Below the pieces are notes generated by a model that saw nothing but the letters and a program-made list of their open reading frames with translations, was not told the origin of the DNA and did not search any database. A stretch of 64,000 bases of DNA from JAJRXR01 sp041402005 (GTDB taxonomy: Bacteria; Planctomycetota; Phycisphaerae; Phycisphaerales; UBA1924): positions 372,001 through 436,000 of the forward strand of contig JAWKTB010000001.1 of the NCBI GenBank assembly GCA_041402005.1. Reading direction: 5' to 3'. The translations under genes and the position numbers were made by a program. Below are positions 42,695 to 52,200 of this stretch, piece after piece (within the stretch, counting starts at the first letter, position 1; every line of letters starts with the position of its first letter).

Positions 42695-43696
42695 GTGAGC
42701 GACACCGACGTGAAACGGCTGGTCATCATCGGCTCCGGGCCGGCGGGGTGGACCGCGGCGATCTACGCCGCCCGGGCCAACCTCGACCCGATCGTCTACG
42801 TCGGCGTGCCCAAGCAGGACCCGGGGCCGATTCTGCCCGGGGGCCAGCTCATGCTCACCACCGACGTCGAGAACTACCCGGGCTTCCCCGAGGGCGTCGG
42901 GGGCCCCGAGATGATGGCCCAGTTCCAGCAGCAGGCCGAGCGGTTCGGGACCACGATCGTCGGCGAGGACGTCGAGCGGGTCGAGTTTTCGGAGACCGGG
43001 CCTCACACGCTCCATCTCTCCGACGGCACGAGCGTCAAGGCGCACGCCGTCATCATCGCGACCGGCGCCACCGCCAACTGGCTCGGGCTCGAGAGCGAGA
43101 TGCGACTGGCGACGGCGGGCGGGGGCGTGAGCGCGTGTGCCGTGTGCGACGGCGCCCTGCCCATGTTCCGGGGACAGCCCCTGGCGGTGGTGGGGGGCGG
43201 CGACACCGCGATGGAGGAGGCGACGTACCTCACCAAGTTCGCGAGCAAGGTCTACATCATCCACCGGCGTGACACGCTCCGCGCGAGCAAGGTGATGCAG
43301 GACCGCCTGCTCTCCAAGGACAACGCCGAGGTGCTGTGGAACAAGACGGTGGTGGAGGTGCTGAGTCGCACGGACGAGATGGGCGCGGAGAAAGTCCGGG
43401 CGGTCCGCCTCAAGGACACACTCACGGGCGAGGAGTCGGAGCTTGAGGTCGGCGGCCTGTTCATCGCGATCGGGCACACGCCGGCGACGAAGTTCCTCAA
43501 GGGCTCCGGGCTCGAGTTCGACGAGTCGGGGTACATCGACCTCAAGTCACGGTCGAGCCGCACGAACATCCCGGGCGTGTACGCGGCGGGCGACGTCGCG
43601 GACGCGAGCTACCGCCAGGCGGTGACCGCGGCGGGGATGGGGTGCCAGGCCGCCCTCGACGCCGAGCACGATCTGGGCGCCCGTGGCCTGGCGTGA
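42695..43696 (+). CDS. trxB: Thioredoxin reductase
   Basis: FAD enzyme that reduces thioredoxin with NADPH. 333 residues from a GTG at 42695 (GGAGG eight bases upstream). FAD motif VIIGSGPAGWTAAIYAA, the redox pair in CAVCDG (residues 138 and 141), the NADPH motif VVGGGDTAMEEATYL with HRRDTLRASK, and the C-terminal GVYAAGDVADASYRQAVTAAGMG. Full length and intact. Converges with the thioredoxin-like gene. Confidence 0.96.
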   Translation: MSDTDVKRLVIIGSGPAGWTAAIYAARANLDPIVYVGVPKQDPGPILPGGQLMLTTDVENYPGFPEGVGGPEMMAQFQQQAERFGTTIVGEDVERVEFSETGPHTLHLSDGTSVKAHAVIIATGATANWLGLESEMRLATAGGGVSACAVCDGALPMFRGQPLAVVGGGDTAMEEATYLTKFASKVYIIHRRDTLRASKVMQDRLLSKDNAEVLWNKTVVEVLSRTDEMGAEKVRAVRLKDTLTGEESELEVGGLFIAIGHTPATKFLKGSGLEFDESGYIDLKSRSSRTNIPGVYAAGDVADASYRQAVTAAGMGCQAALDAEHDLGARGLA

Positions 43697-43729
43697 TGAT
43701 CGTTCAGATGCAGGGAGCCGACCCGGGCG

Positions 43730-44944
43730 TCAGTCCCGACTCGGCGGGACGAGCGGGGCGGCCTGGCGATACTCCTCCAGCCGCTTCTGCAGGTAGGAGC
43801 GCCCCTGGTTCCCTTCGAGCACGTCGAGCGCCTTCTCCTGGGCGTCGATCGCGCCCATGACGTCCCCGGTCAGGAAGAGTCCGCGGGCGTACGCGTCCAG
43901 ACTCGCGGCGTCCTTCCACTTGCTCGCGATCACCGCCTTGTGGGCCAGGTCCAGCCCGAAGTCGATGTCGCGGTGCTGCACCTGCGGGTTCTCGAGCACG
44001 ACACGCGCCATCGACTGCAGGATGTTGGGCTGCTCCTGCAGGACCTGGGCGGCCATGACGCGTCCCAACTCATACGCCTCGTCGGCCTGGTCCTGGCTCG
44101 GGCTCGTCACCCCGTTGATGAACTGGCGGAAGGCGAGCGGGGCGACGGACTGGAAGAGCGCGTCGCGCTTGGCCTTCTCGCGTGAGTACGTTCCGGCGAG
44201 GATCTCCTCGAGCGCGTTGTCCATGCCGAGTTGCGGGCTGCCGATCCACGCGATCGTGCCGTCGCGGTCGATGATGTAGGACGAGGGGATGGTGGTGCGT
44301 CCCGCGGCCATCTGCCACTCGCGCTCCATCGCCCCGAGCTGCTCGCCGGGGCGAAGCTCTCCGCCGGCGACGGTGTAGGCCATCCGATCGCCCTGGTTCT
44401 CGACGAAGGACCGGACGCGCGCGGGGATAGTGGCTGGCGTGCCGCCGCGCATCTGCTCGGAGATGTTGACGCCGATGACGGTCAGGTCGTCGGCGTGCTC
44501 CTTCTGCAACTGGGAGAGGTGGGGCATCGCGTCGATGCAGGGCTTGCACCACGTCGCCCAGAACTCGACGATGTAGACCCGTCCCTTCTCGAACGAGGTG
44601 AACGCCTCGCCCTTGTAGAACTCGGAGAGGTACAGCGGGGGCGCCTCGTCGCCGACGGTCAGCGTCGGGGCGCGGTACCCGTGGATTAGCGAGGTGAGAT
44701 CGACGCAGCAGGCCTGGAGGCAGTTCTCGTCGCAGACGTGGGCGCCATCGGCGCCCTCATGCTTGCAGCAGTCTTCGCCACACGCGCCGGCGCAGTTTCC
44801 ATCGCAGCACCCGCTGGGCGTGGAGGGCGTCGTCGCGCCGGGGGTGGCGGCAGGGTCGGCTTCGACCAAGAGCTGGGCGGACGCCAAGCCGCACGAGAGC
44901 AGCAGGGCGGCGAGACCGCCGAACTTCTGGGTGTACGGATCCAT
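43730..44944 (-). CDS. Exported TlpA-like thioredoxin with cysteine-rich N-terminal segment
   Basis: 404 residues; AGGAG precedes the ATG at 44944. After a signal peptide (GLAALLLSCGLASA) comes an unusual Cys cluster (GCCDGNCAGACGEDCCKH, then CDENCLQACC) at residues ~45-80, which looks like a metal-binding patch. A thioredoxin domain follows with WCKPC at 132-136 (ATWCKPCIDAMPHLSQL) and the cis-Pro region RTTIPSSYIIDRDGTIAW. The last 150 residues are helical and TPR-like. It probably reduces disulfides or handles metal ions outside the cytoplasm. Function inferred. Confidence 0.85.
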   Translation of the reverse strand: MDPYTQKFGGLAALLLSCGLASAQLLVEADPAATPGATTPSTPSGCCDGNCAGACGEDCCKHEGADGAHVCDENCLQACCVDLTSLIHGYRAPTLTVGDEAPPLYLSEFYKGEAFTSFEKGRVYIVEFWATWCKPCIDAMPHLSQLQKEHADDLTVIGVNISEQMRGGTPATIPARVRSFVENQGDRMAYTVAGGELRPGEQLGAMEREWQMAAGRTTIPSSYIIDRDGTIAWIGSPQLGMDNALEEILAGTYSREKAKRDALFQSVAPLAFRQFINGVTSPSQDQADEAYELGRVMAAQVLQEQPNILQSMARVVLENPQVQHRDIDFGLDLAHKAVIASKWKDAASLDAYARGLFLTGDVMGAIDAQEKALDVLEGNQGRSYLQKRLEEYRQAAPLVPPSRD

Positions 44945-45103
44945 ACCGATCTCCTGAGCGCCGCGGGCTCCCGTGACCCGGGATGGGGCGCGCCGAACCT
45001 GATACGGGCCAGACCACCACGCGGATCGCCACGCGTGACATCGGGCGATCCAGGGCGGGCATTCCCTCCTCTATTTGATTGTAGGCCCTTGTCAGGCGGT
45101 GAG

Positions 45104-45583
45104 TTATACGGTCGGGAGGTCCGCCTCGCCGTACAGGGTGAATCCCTTGCGCCTCAGGATCTGCCCGGCGAGGGTGGTGTCGTCGACGGCCAGCGCGATC
45201 GTCGCCGTCCCTCCCGGCTTGGTCATCAGGGGGTAGGCGAAGTGGATGTTCAGCTCCGCCCCCAGGAGGCACAGGCACATGCTCGACAAGCTGTGCCCCT
45301 CGCCCAACTCGACGACCAGGACGTCGTGCTCGGAGAAGGGCAGGCCCTCCTCACGCAGGATCTTCTTGGCCGCCACCGCGTTGTTGGCGATGACGCGCAC
45401 CACCGCGTGGTCCGACGCCTCGTGCACGGAGATCGCGCATATGTGGCAAGGCGACTCGTCGAAGTTCTCGACGAGGTCCAGCAGCTTGCCGACCTTGTTC
45501 GAGAGGAAGACGCTGAACTGCGTCACGGTCGGCGGCGCGAATCCTCGCGCGGTCTCGGGCGTCACTGCCTCGCTGCTACCCAT
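45104..45583 (-). CDS. Tandem ACT-domain protein
   Basis: 159 residues from the ATG at 45583, with AAGGA seven bases upstream; an upstream in-frame start lacks one. Two ACT-type beta-alpha-beta units are visible: VTQFSVFLSNKVGKLLDLVE, then ICAISVHEASDHAVVRVI, and again DVLVVELGEGHSLSSMCLCL, ELNIHFAYPLM and TIALAVDDTTLAGQIL. ACT pairs without an enzyme domain usually bind amino acids and act as regulators. The ligand is unknown. It stands alone between the thioredoxin-like gene and the Isc operon. Confidence 0.8.
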   Translation of the reverse strand: MGSSEAVTPETARGFAPPTVTQFSVFLSNKVGKLLDLVENFDESPCHICAISVHEASDHAVVRVIANNAVAAKKILREEGLPFSEHDVLVVELGEGHSLSSMCLCLLGAELNIHFAYPLMTKPGGTATIALAVDDTTLAGQILRRKGFTLYGEADLPTV

Positions 45584-45818
45584 GCGGTCCTTTCCACGAC
45601 CTAGACCGATCTCCACCGCCCGACCCATGGGGCGCTCCCGGCGGCTCGAAGACCGCCCACCCCCGACCAGAACTCTCCGCCCCCTCGGCGCCCGGCGGCC
45701 CGATCAACCCCCCAATCTACCCCTGGCGCCGTCATGACGACAAGCCCCGGGGGGTCAAAATGGGCGGTCCGGGGGCGATCGTACCGGTCTTCCCGGGCGC
45801 AACCCGCCCGCGGGCACG

Positions 45819-45842
45819 AAAAAACGCCCCGTCCGGGGCGTT
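45819..45842 (-). terminator. Rho-independent terminator of the Isc operon
   Basis: On the minus strand AACGCCCC pairs with GGGGCGTT around GGAC and runs into six T residues, about 28 bases past the iscA-type gene. Confidence 0.92.
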
Positions 45843-45869
45843 CGTGAGGAGTGTCGTCGGCGTGGGGGA

Positions 45870-46238
45870 TCAGACCGCGAAGCTCGAGCCGCACCCGCAG
45901 GAGGTCGTCGCGTTCGGGTTGTTGAAGACGAACCCCCGACCCATGATCTCGTCCTTGAAGTCGACGCTGACGCCGGCGAGGTAGAGCAGGCTCTTGGGGT
46001 CGCAGATGACGCGGATGCCGTGCTGCTCGAAGACCTCGTCGGAATCCTTGCGGGTCTCGGTCAGGTCGAGGATGTAGCTGAAGCCGGAGCAGCCGCCGCC
46101 CTTGACGCCGACGCGCAGGCAGACCTTGTCGGCGTCGAGCTCCTGCTCCTCGATGATCCTCTTGACCTCGCGAGCGGCGAGCTCGGTGAGGATCACGTCG
46201 TGCTGGGCGGTCTCGGGGGTGGTCGGGGTCGTGGTCAT
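45870..46238 (-). CDS. A-type iron-sulfur carrier (IscA/ErpA)
   Basis: 122 residues from the ATG at 46238; a GTG at 46256 is an alternative. The three conserved cysteines are in GGGCSGFSY and SCGCGSSF, and the N-terminal LTELAAREVKRIIEEQ is typical. It accepts Fe-S clusters from the IscU scaffold and passes them to target enzymes. Last gene of the iscS-iscU-iscA series; 113 bases separate it from iscU. Confidence 0.93.
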   Translation of the reverse strand: MTTTPTTPETAQHDVILTELAAREVKRIIEEQELDADKVCLRVGVKGGGCSGFSYILDLTETRKDSDEVFEQHGIRVICDPKSLLYLAGVSVDFKDEIMGRGFVFNNPNATTSCGCGSSFAV

Positions 46239-46351
46239 TCGTCTTGTCTCCGCCACGCGGGCGTGGCCTTCACCAATCGTACGCCCGGTCGGATCGGGCG
46301 GTTCGGGGGCGGGCTTGAGCGCCCGCGTCCGAGAACGTCGGGACGCGTCGC

Positions 46352-46771
46352 TCAGTGCGTCTTGGCTTCCTCAGCGATGCCGTTCTTGGTCTTGTAGTCC
46401 GCGATCGCGGCGCGGATCGCGTCCTCGGCGAGCACCGAGCAGTGGATCTTGACGGGGGGCAGCGCCAGCTCCTCGACGATCATCGTGTTCTTGATCTGGA
46501 GCCCCTCGTCGATGGTCTTGCCCTTGAGCCACTCGGTGGCGAGCGACGACGAGGCGATGGCCGATCCGCACCCGAAGCACTTGAACTTGGCGTCCTCGAT
46601 CTTGCCCTGATCGTCGACCTTGATCTGGAGCTGCATGACGTCGCCGCACTCGGGCGCGCCGACGAGACCGACGCCGACGTCCTTGCGCTCCTTGATCTCC
46701 TTCTGTGTGCCGAAGGAGCCGACGTTGCGCGGGTGCTCGTAGTGGTCGATGACTTTGCTGCTGTATGCCAT
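46352..46771 (-). CDS. iscU: Fe-S cluster scaffold IscU
   Basis: 139 residues from the ATG at 46771. The three cluster ligands lie in GAPECGDVMQL, KCFGCGSAIAS and KIHCSVLAEDA, and YSSKVIDHYEHPRNVGSF is the normal N-terminus. An upstream in-frame start would add residues encoded by an A+T-rich palindrome and is unlikely. It builds 2Fe-2S clusters with sulfur from IscS. Confidence 0.95.
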   Translation of the reverse strand: MAYSSKVIDHYEHPRNVGSFGTQKEIKERKDVGVGLVGAPECGDVMQLQIKVDDQGKIEDAKFKCFGCGSAIASSSLATEWLKGKTIDEGLQIKNTMIVEELALPPVKIHCSVLAEDAIRAAIADYKTKNGIAEEAKTH

Positions 46772-46781
46772 GTCAAAGCTC

Positions 46782-46849
46782 CAAATCGCAAATGGCCAAA
46801 GCTCCAAATGAATCTATTTGGTCATTTGCTATTTGCCATTTGGCCATTT
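46782..46849. repeat. A+T-rich palindromic repeat between iscS and iscU
   Basis: AAATGGCCAAA (46790-46800) pairs exactly with TTTGGCCATTT (46839-46849), enclosing a smaller hairpin CCAAAT/ATTTGG (46804-46821). The composition differs sharply from the GC-rich genes on either side. It would form a stem-loop in the iscS-iscU message. Confidence 0.7.
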
Positions 46850-48088
46850 TCAGTGTGACGCCCACTCGATCTTGCTGATGTCGATGCCCTCGTTGTGCAT
46901 GTCCCACAGGGGGCTCAGCGCCCGGAGGCGCTCGACGCCCTTGGCGATCGCCTTGATCGCGTAGTCCACTTCCTCCTGGCTCGTCCAGCGTCCGAGGCTC
47001 ATGCGCAGCGAGCTGTGCGCCAGCTCGTCGCCGATGCCAAGGCCCTTCAAGACATAGCTGGGCTCGAGGCTGGCGCTGGTGCAGGCGGAGCCCGAACTCA
47101 TGGCGATGTCCTTGCACTCCATCATCAGGCTCTCGCCCTCGACGAAGCCAAAGGAGATGTTGGTCAGGTGCGGCAGGCGTTTGTCGGGATGCCCGTTGAC
47201 CTGGACCTCGGGGACGGTCTTGACGATGCCGTCCTCGAGGCGCTTGCGGAGCTTGAAGAGGCGTTCGCGGTCGGCGTCCATCTCGTTCTTGGCGAGCTCG
47301 CACGCCTTTCCGAGGCCGACGATGCCGGGGACGTTGAGCGTGCCCGAGCGGAAGCCGCGCTCCTGCCCGCCGCCCTCCTGGATCGCAACCAGACGGACGC
47401 GCGGTCGCCGACGCCGGACGTAGAGGGCGCCCACACCCTTGGGCCCGTAGAACTTGTGCCCGCTCAGGGAGAGCAGGTCGATGTTGTCCTTCTCGACGTC
47501 GGTGGGCATTTTGCCGACCCACTGCGTCGCGTCGGTGTGAAAGACGATGTTCTTCTCGTGGCAGAGGGCGCCGATCTGGGGGACCTCGTTGATGGTCCCG
47601 ATCTCGTTGTTCGCCCACATGATGGTGACGAGGATGGTGTCGTCGCGGAGGGCGTCCTCGATCATCTTGCGGGTGATGACGCCGTCGGGCCCGGGCTCGA
47701 GGAACGTGACGTCGAAGCCCTCCTTCTGGAGGCGCTTGCAGGGATCGAGCACCGCCTTGTGCTCGATGATGTTCGTGATGATGTGCCCCCGCCCCTGCTC
47801 GCCGGCGGGCTTCCTCGCGTACATCGACGCCCCGCCCTTGATCGCGATGTTGTTCGATTCGGTCGAGCCCGAAGTGAAGATGATCTCCTTCGGGTCGGCG
47901 CCGATGAGATCAGCCACCTGCTGGCGGGCGAGCTTGGTCGCGTCCTCGGCCTCCCAGCCGAAGCAGTGGTTCCGGGAGCCCGGGTTGCCGAACTTCTGGG
48001 TGAAGTAGGGCAGCATCGCCTCGACGACCCGGGGATCCGTCGGCGTCGTGGCGGCGTGGTCGAAGTACATCGGGAGCTTGAGCGTCAT
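46850..48088 (-). CDS. iscS: Cysteine desulfurase IscS
   Basis: 412 residues. PLP enzyme that takes sulfur from cysteine for Fe-S clusters and tRNA thiolation. YFDHAATTPTDPRVVEAMLP at the start, IIFTSGSTESNNIAIKG, THIITNIIEHKAVLD-like GHIITNIIEHKAVLD, the PLP lysine in LSLSGHKFYGPKGVGALYV and the catalytic Cys in SSGSACTSASLEPS. The ATG at 48088 gives the normal N-terminus. First gene of the Isc operon. No IscR-type regulator is adjacent; an A+T-rich box (TTAGAATCATTCCAACCAAT, 48171-48190) lies about 80 bases upstream and may hold the promoter. Confidence 0.95.
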   Translation of the reverse strand: MTLKLPMYFDHAATTPTDPRVVEAMLPYFTQKFGNPGSRNHCFGWEAEDATKLARQQVADLIGADPKEIIFTSGSTESNNIAIKGGASMYARKPAGEQGRGHIITNIIEHKAVLDPCKRLQKEGFDVTFLEPGPDGVITRKMIEDALRDDTILVTIMWANNEIGTINEVPQIGALCHEKNIVFHTDATQWVGKMPTDVEKDNIDLLSLSGHKFYGPKGVGALYVRRRRPRVRLVAIQEGGGQERGFRSGTLNVPGIVGLGKACELAKNEMDADRERLFKLRKRLEDGIVKTVPEVQVNGHPDKRLPHLTNISFGFVEGESLMMECKDIAMSSGSACTSASLEPSYVLKGLGIGDELAHSSLRMSLGRWTSQEEVDYAIKAIAKGVERLRALSPLWDMHNEGIDISKIEWASH

Positions 48089-48238
48089 CGTGCCTGTTCC
48101 CCGCTCGGCGTGGCGTCGGACGACGCCATCACTCGGCGCCGCTCCGGGCCCTACGCCCGAGCCCAAAGACTTAGAATCATTCCAACCAATCCTAGGGTTC
48201 GCCCGCCATGGCGACAAGGGCGTTGCAACGAGGGCGGC

Positions 48239-48685
48239 TCAGTCCGCGGGGCGGCGGTACCGCATCTCGACCCGGTTGCCCGCCGCGTTGTGGGTGACCT
48301 CGCTCATGTACGCCCGGATGAGCATGAGCCCGCGCCCGGTCGGCTTGGCGAGGTTCTCGTCGAGCGTGGGGTCCGGCACCTCGTGGGGCGTGAACCCGGG
48401 GCCCTGGTCCTGCACCGCGATGAACACCTCGTCGGGGCGCACGCGGTACTCGACCTCGACCTCGACGTCGTCACCCAATCCCTCGTGCCCGTGGCTGAAG
48501 GCGTTCATCAACGCCTCCTCGAAGGCGAGCTTGATCGCGAAGCGCGAGGCCTTCTCGTACCCCGCGCGCTCGACCGCCTCGAGCAGACGCTCCTCGAGCT
48601 CGTCGATCCGGTCGCGGTCGTAGGGGACGCCCACGTGCACCGCGTCAGGATCGGTCCCGGGGTTGTCGGCGCAGGGGCTGCTCAT
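48239..48685 (-). CDS. RsbW-like anti-sigma factor / serine kinase (HATPase fold)
   Basis: 148 residues from the ATG at 48685. The GHKL ATP-binding fold of the RsbW/SpoIIAB group: LAFEEALMNAFSHGHEG (N box with the Glu and Asn), FIAVQDQGPGFTPHEV (G1 box), TGRGLMLIRAYMSEV (G2 box). Such proteins bind a sigma factor or phosphorylate a STAS antagonist to control stress regulons. The STAS-protein gene lies just upstream in the same direction (43 bases), forming a likely switch pair. Confidence 0.88.
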   Translation of the reverse strand: MSSPCADNPGTDPDAVHVGVPYDRDRIDELEERLLEAVERAGYEKASRFAIKLAFEEALMNAFSHGHEGLGDDVEVEVEYRVRPDEVFIAVQDQGPGFTPHEVPDPTLDENLAKPTGRGLMLIRAYMSEVTHNAAGNRVEMRYRRPAD

Positions 48686-48728
48686 CGCGTCACGACGACT
48701 CACTCGTGGGCGGGGGGCGGGAAAAAAC

Positions 48729-49082
48729 TCAGGCGAAGCTCTCGAGGGCGTCCTCGGCCGTCTCATGGATTTCGAAGAGCTTGTTCAGGCGCGTGATCAG
48801 GAAGACCTCGTAGATCTGCGGGTCGATGTTCGCCAGACGCAGCGATCCGCGGCGTTCCTTCACCTTGCTGTTGATCGTGATGAGGGCTCCGAGCGCCGCG
48901 GACGACAGGTGGTCCACGTTCGCGAAGTTCAGCAGGAGCTTGGGCTCGGGGGTCGCCTCGACGACGCGGCTGATCTCGTCGGCGATGGCCTGGATGTTGG
49001 CCTCGTCGAGGATGTTCCGGTCGACGAACTCGACCTGGGTCACGCCGTCGAGCTTCGAGATGCGCAAACGGGACTCCGCCAT
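48729..49082 (-). CDS. STAS-domain anti-sigma factor antagonist
   Basis: 117 residues, a single STAS domain: DGVTQVEFVDRNILDEANIQ, LLLNFANVDHLSSAALGALI with the phosphorylatable Ser in LSSAALG, then LRLANIDPQIYEVFLITRLN. In its unphosphorylated form it would bind the RsbW-like kinase encoded next and free that protein's sigma partner. No phosphatase or sigma gene sits in this pair; the partner could be one of the two sigma-like genes of the window, but nothing shows it. Confidence 0.9.
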   Translation of the reverse strand: MAESRLRISKLDGVTQVEFVDRNILDEANIQAIADEISRVVEATPEPKLLLNFANVDHLSSAALGALITINSKVKERRGSLRLANIDPQIYEVFLITRLNKLFEIHETAEDALESFA

Positions 49083-49190
49083 CGACTGGCTCCGGTGCTC
49101 GCCGCGGGCGTCCGAGCGCCCGCTGGGGGCGGACTATAGGGGATCCGTGCACCCGCCGCCCCTTTGGCGTGGGGGTGTGCTGGAATGAAA

Positions 49191-49220
49191 GCCGGCGCCG
49201 GGTTGGTCCCCGGCGCCGGC
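49191..49220. terminator. Hairpin terminator after the secretin gene
   Basis: GCCGGCGCCGGG pairs perfectly with CCCGGCGCCGGC around TTGGTC, 32 bases past the secretin stop on the minus strand and about 110 bases upstream of the STAS gene start. Confidence 0.65.
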
Positions 49221-49251
49221 GCGGTTCATGCGTCCTTGGCTGGGCCCGCCC

Positions 49252-52200
49252 TTAGTAGGGCAGCGAGTCCAGCAGCCCAGGGAAGTTCCGCTCCTCCTCC
49301 TCGTTCTGGATCAGGATCGTCGGCTTGAGCAGGATCAGCAGCGTCTGCTCCTGGCGGACGTCGACCCGGTTCGAGAAGAAGCGGTTGAGGATCGGGATCT
49401 TGCTGAGCACCGGCACGCCGGACTCGACCTCGAGCTCGTTGACGATCCGCTGGCCGCCCAGCAGGATGGTGCCCTGGTCGGGGACGGTCGCGGTGGTCTG
49501 GACCGCGGTGACCGTCACGATCGGCAACTGCACGACCTGGCCGACCTCCTCGGACATGACGAGCTGGCCGCCCGCGATCGCGGTGACCGACTGCTCCTGG
49601 AAGTCGACGAGCTCGGCGATCTGGGCGTCCACGTTCAATGTCACGTAGCGCCGGTCGGAGCTGACCACGCCGTCGATCAGCAGGCGGACGCCCTCGGAGA
49701 TGACGCCGATCTGCGGGTCGAAGGCGGCGGCCGAGTCGGACACCACGGGGGTCAGGCCCGAGACGAACGCGGTCTGGGTCGCGACGACGACGTTGGCGAA
49801 CTGACCGTTGGTGAAGGTGAGGCGCGGGGCGGTCAGGGTGACCGAGCGCTGGTCGGCCTGGGTGGCCTGGACGAGGAAGTCGACCTGGATGTCGTCGAGG
49901 AAGGTGCCCGCGACCGAGAGGGCGGGGCCCATGCCGAGGATGTTGGAGGCGAATGCGTTGGAGGCGGCCAGGGCGTTGGTGATGCCCAGGGAGTTCTGGG
50001 CGGTGTTGACGGGGCTCCACTCGTCGCCGAGCAGGTCGGGCCCGAAGATGGGCACGAGGTCGCCGCCGGGGGTGACGCCCTCGATGGTGCCGTCGCCGTC
50101 GAGGTCGAACAGACCGGAGCCCGCGAACCGCTTGAGGCGCCCGGTCTCGGGGTCGAAGAGGTCGGAGGGGTAGAGGCCCGGGTCGATGGTGCGGGCGAAC
50201 TTGGTGGTGTTGCTCTGGGCGTTCCAGACGACGTCGAGGTCGAAGCCGATCTGCTCGAAGAAGTCCTGGTTGACGAGGAGGAAGCGGGTCTCGACGTTGA
50301 TCTGGAGCGAGCGGACCTGGCGGAGCTTGCCGAGCAGGCCGTTGATCTGCCTGTGGATGTTGGGGGTGGTGGTGATGACGAGGTTGCCGTTGAGTTCCTG
50401 GATGGAGGAGGTGTCGCCGCCGAGGTCGGTCCAGCCGTCGGGGTCGATGGTGGCCTGGACGATGTCGACGATCTCCTGGACGCGTTCCTCGCGGGGTCGG
50501 ATCTCGCGGTCCTGGGTCTGGCCGGAGAAGGGGCTCTGCCCGCCGCCGCCGCCGCCGCCCGAAGAGTTCTGAAGGACGGACTGAAGGTCGAACTCGGGGG
50601 CGTCGGAGTAGTCCGGGATCTCGATGAGCAGGTCGCGGATGTCGTAGATCTCGAGGCTGACGTTGCGCCTCAGGACCTCGTCGGAGGCGATGGTGACGAT
50701 CCCGTCCTCGACCGCCCACCCCGCCGGCAGGTCGGGGTCGGAGACCTTGGCGAGGACTTTGTCAAGCGCGGTCTTGATGGCGACGTTGTTCAGGCGGAGC
50801 GTGACGGGCGTCTCGCGGTCGATCCCGATGTCCTCGAGGCTCGTCCAGTCGACGTCCATATTCACGCCGGCGATCGACTCGATGAAGTTGAGCACGTCGA
50901 TCAGCGGGTTGTCCTCGAACGTGATCTGGGTGTTCTTCTCCTCGATCGAGGCCAAGGCGGCCCGGTTGGCCGCGCTCTCGGCGAACTGGTGGGGCTCGCC
51001 GCGCCTGAAGCTGATCGACGGCCAGTCGTCCGGGTACGCGACGATCCGCTCCGGGATGATCATCGCATCGTTGTTGTCGAGCGCCTCCTTGGCGTACCCG
51101 AGATTCTTCTCGCGCTGCGTCGTCATGAAACGCCGGTAGATGATCGTGTCCTGGATGACGTCGCGGAGCAGGAGGCCGGCCGGGTTCGTCGGGTCCAGGA
51201 AGAGGATCTGCTTGATGACCTCCAGCGCCTCCTCGTACTTCAGCTCGAGCTGGAGCTGACGCACGCGCTCGAGCAGTTCCACGATCTCCTGGTCCCGCTG
51301 GTCCTGCTGGCGGCGTTGATCGTCCAGCGTGGCCTTGGCGATCTCGTCACCGCGGCGCTTCTGCTCCTCGATGCGGATCTGCTCCTCCCGCTGGTCGATC
51401 TGAGCCCGGAGGTTCGCGATCTCGTTGTTGTGCGCCTCGATCGTCGACTCGGTCAGCAGGCTCGCGCCCTGATTGACCGTGTACTGCGCCTGGGCGGCCA
51501 GATTCCGCGCGCCCGCGGTGTCGCCCGAGCCCAGCGCCTTGCGCGCCTGCTCGATCTGGTTCGCGTACTGCGCCTCGGTCCGCTGGCGGGCCAGGTCGAG
51601 ATCCGTCACGACGTCGGTGATCGGCTGGTCGCCCGCCCGCCGGTTGAGCTCCGCGTTCGCCTGGTTCAGGCGGGACTGCGCCGTCGACAGCTCGTCGGCG
51701 CTGAGGTACGTGCGGTACTGGGCCAGCAGGGTCTGGTACTTGCTCGCCGCGTCGTTGAAGTGGCTGGTCTCGAAGGCCTGGTTGGCCTCCTGGAGCAGCG
51801 TGTGAGCCTGGTAGTCCCGCGCCGCCTCCTGCAGGTCGGGCTGGGCGACGTTCACCTCGATCAGGTCGACGTTCGGATCCTGCTGCGAAGCCTGATCTCC
51901 CTGCTGATCGCCGGCGTCGACCGGGGTCACGTCCGCAGGGGGCTGGTCGTCGCCGGTGGGCTGCGAGGCGATCAGCCAGTCCGAGCCGTTCCCGGGCTCG
52001 ACCTCGAGCGCGCCCAGGTCCACCCGGTCCGTCTCGAAGGACTTGCCCGTCGCAAGCTCCAGATCGAGGATTCGGCTGAGCGTCCGGTCGACCTTGACCT
52101 GGCGGTCGACGCCGATGTCCGCTCCCACGCGGGTGACCCGCTCGAGCGCGGCCTTGGCGGTCGGGTAGTCGCCCGAGTCGAACGCCTTGAGCGCGCCGTC

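Noticed and set aside
46895..48796. 633-codon plus-strand frame opposite iscS and the RsbW-like gene
   Set aside because: Same mirror effect; it crosses two well-supported minus-strand genes and has no ribosome site.
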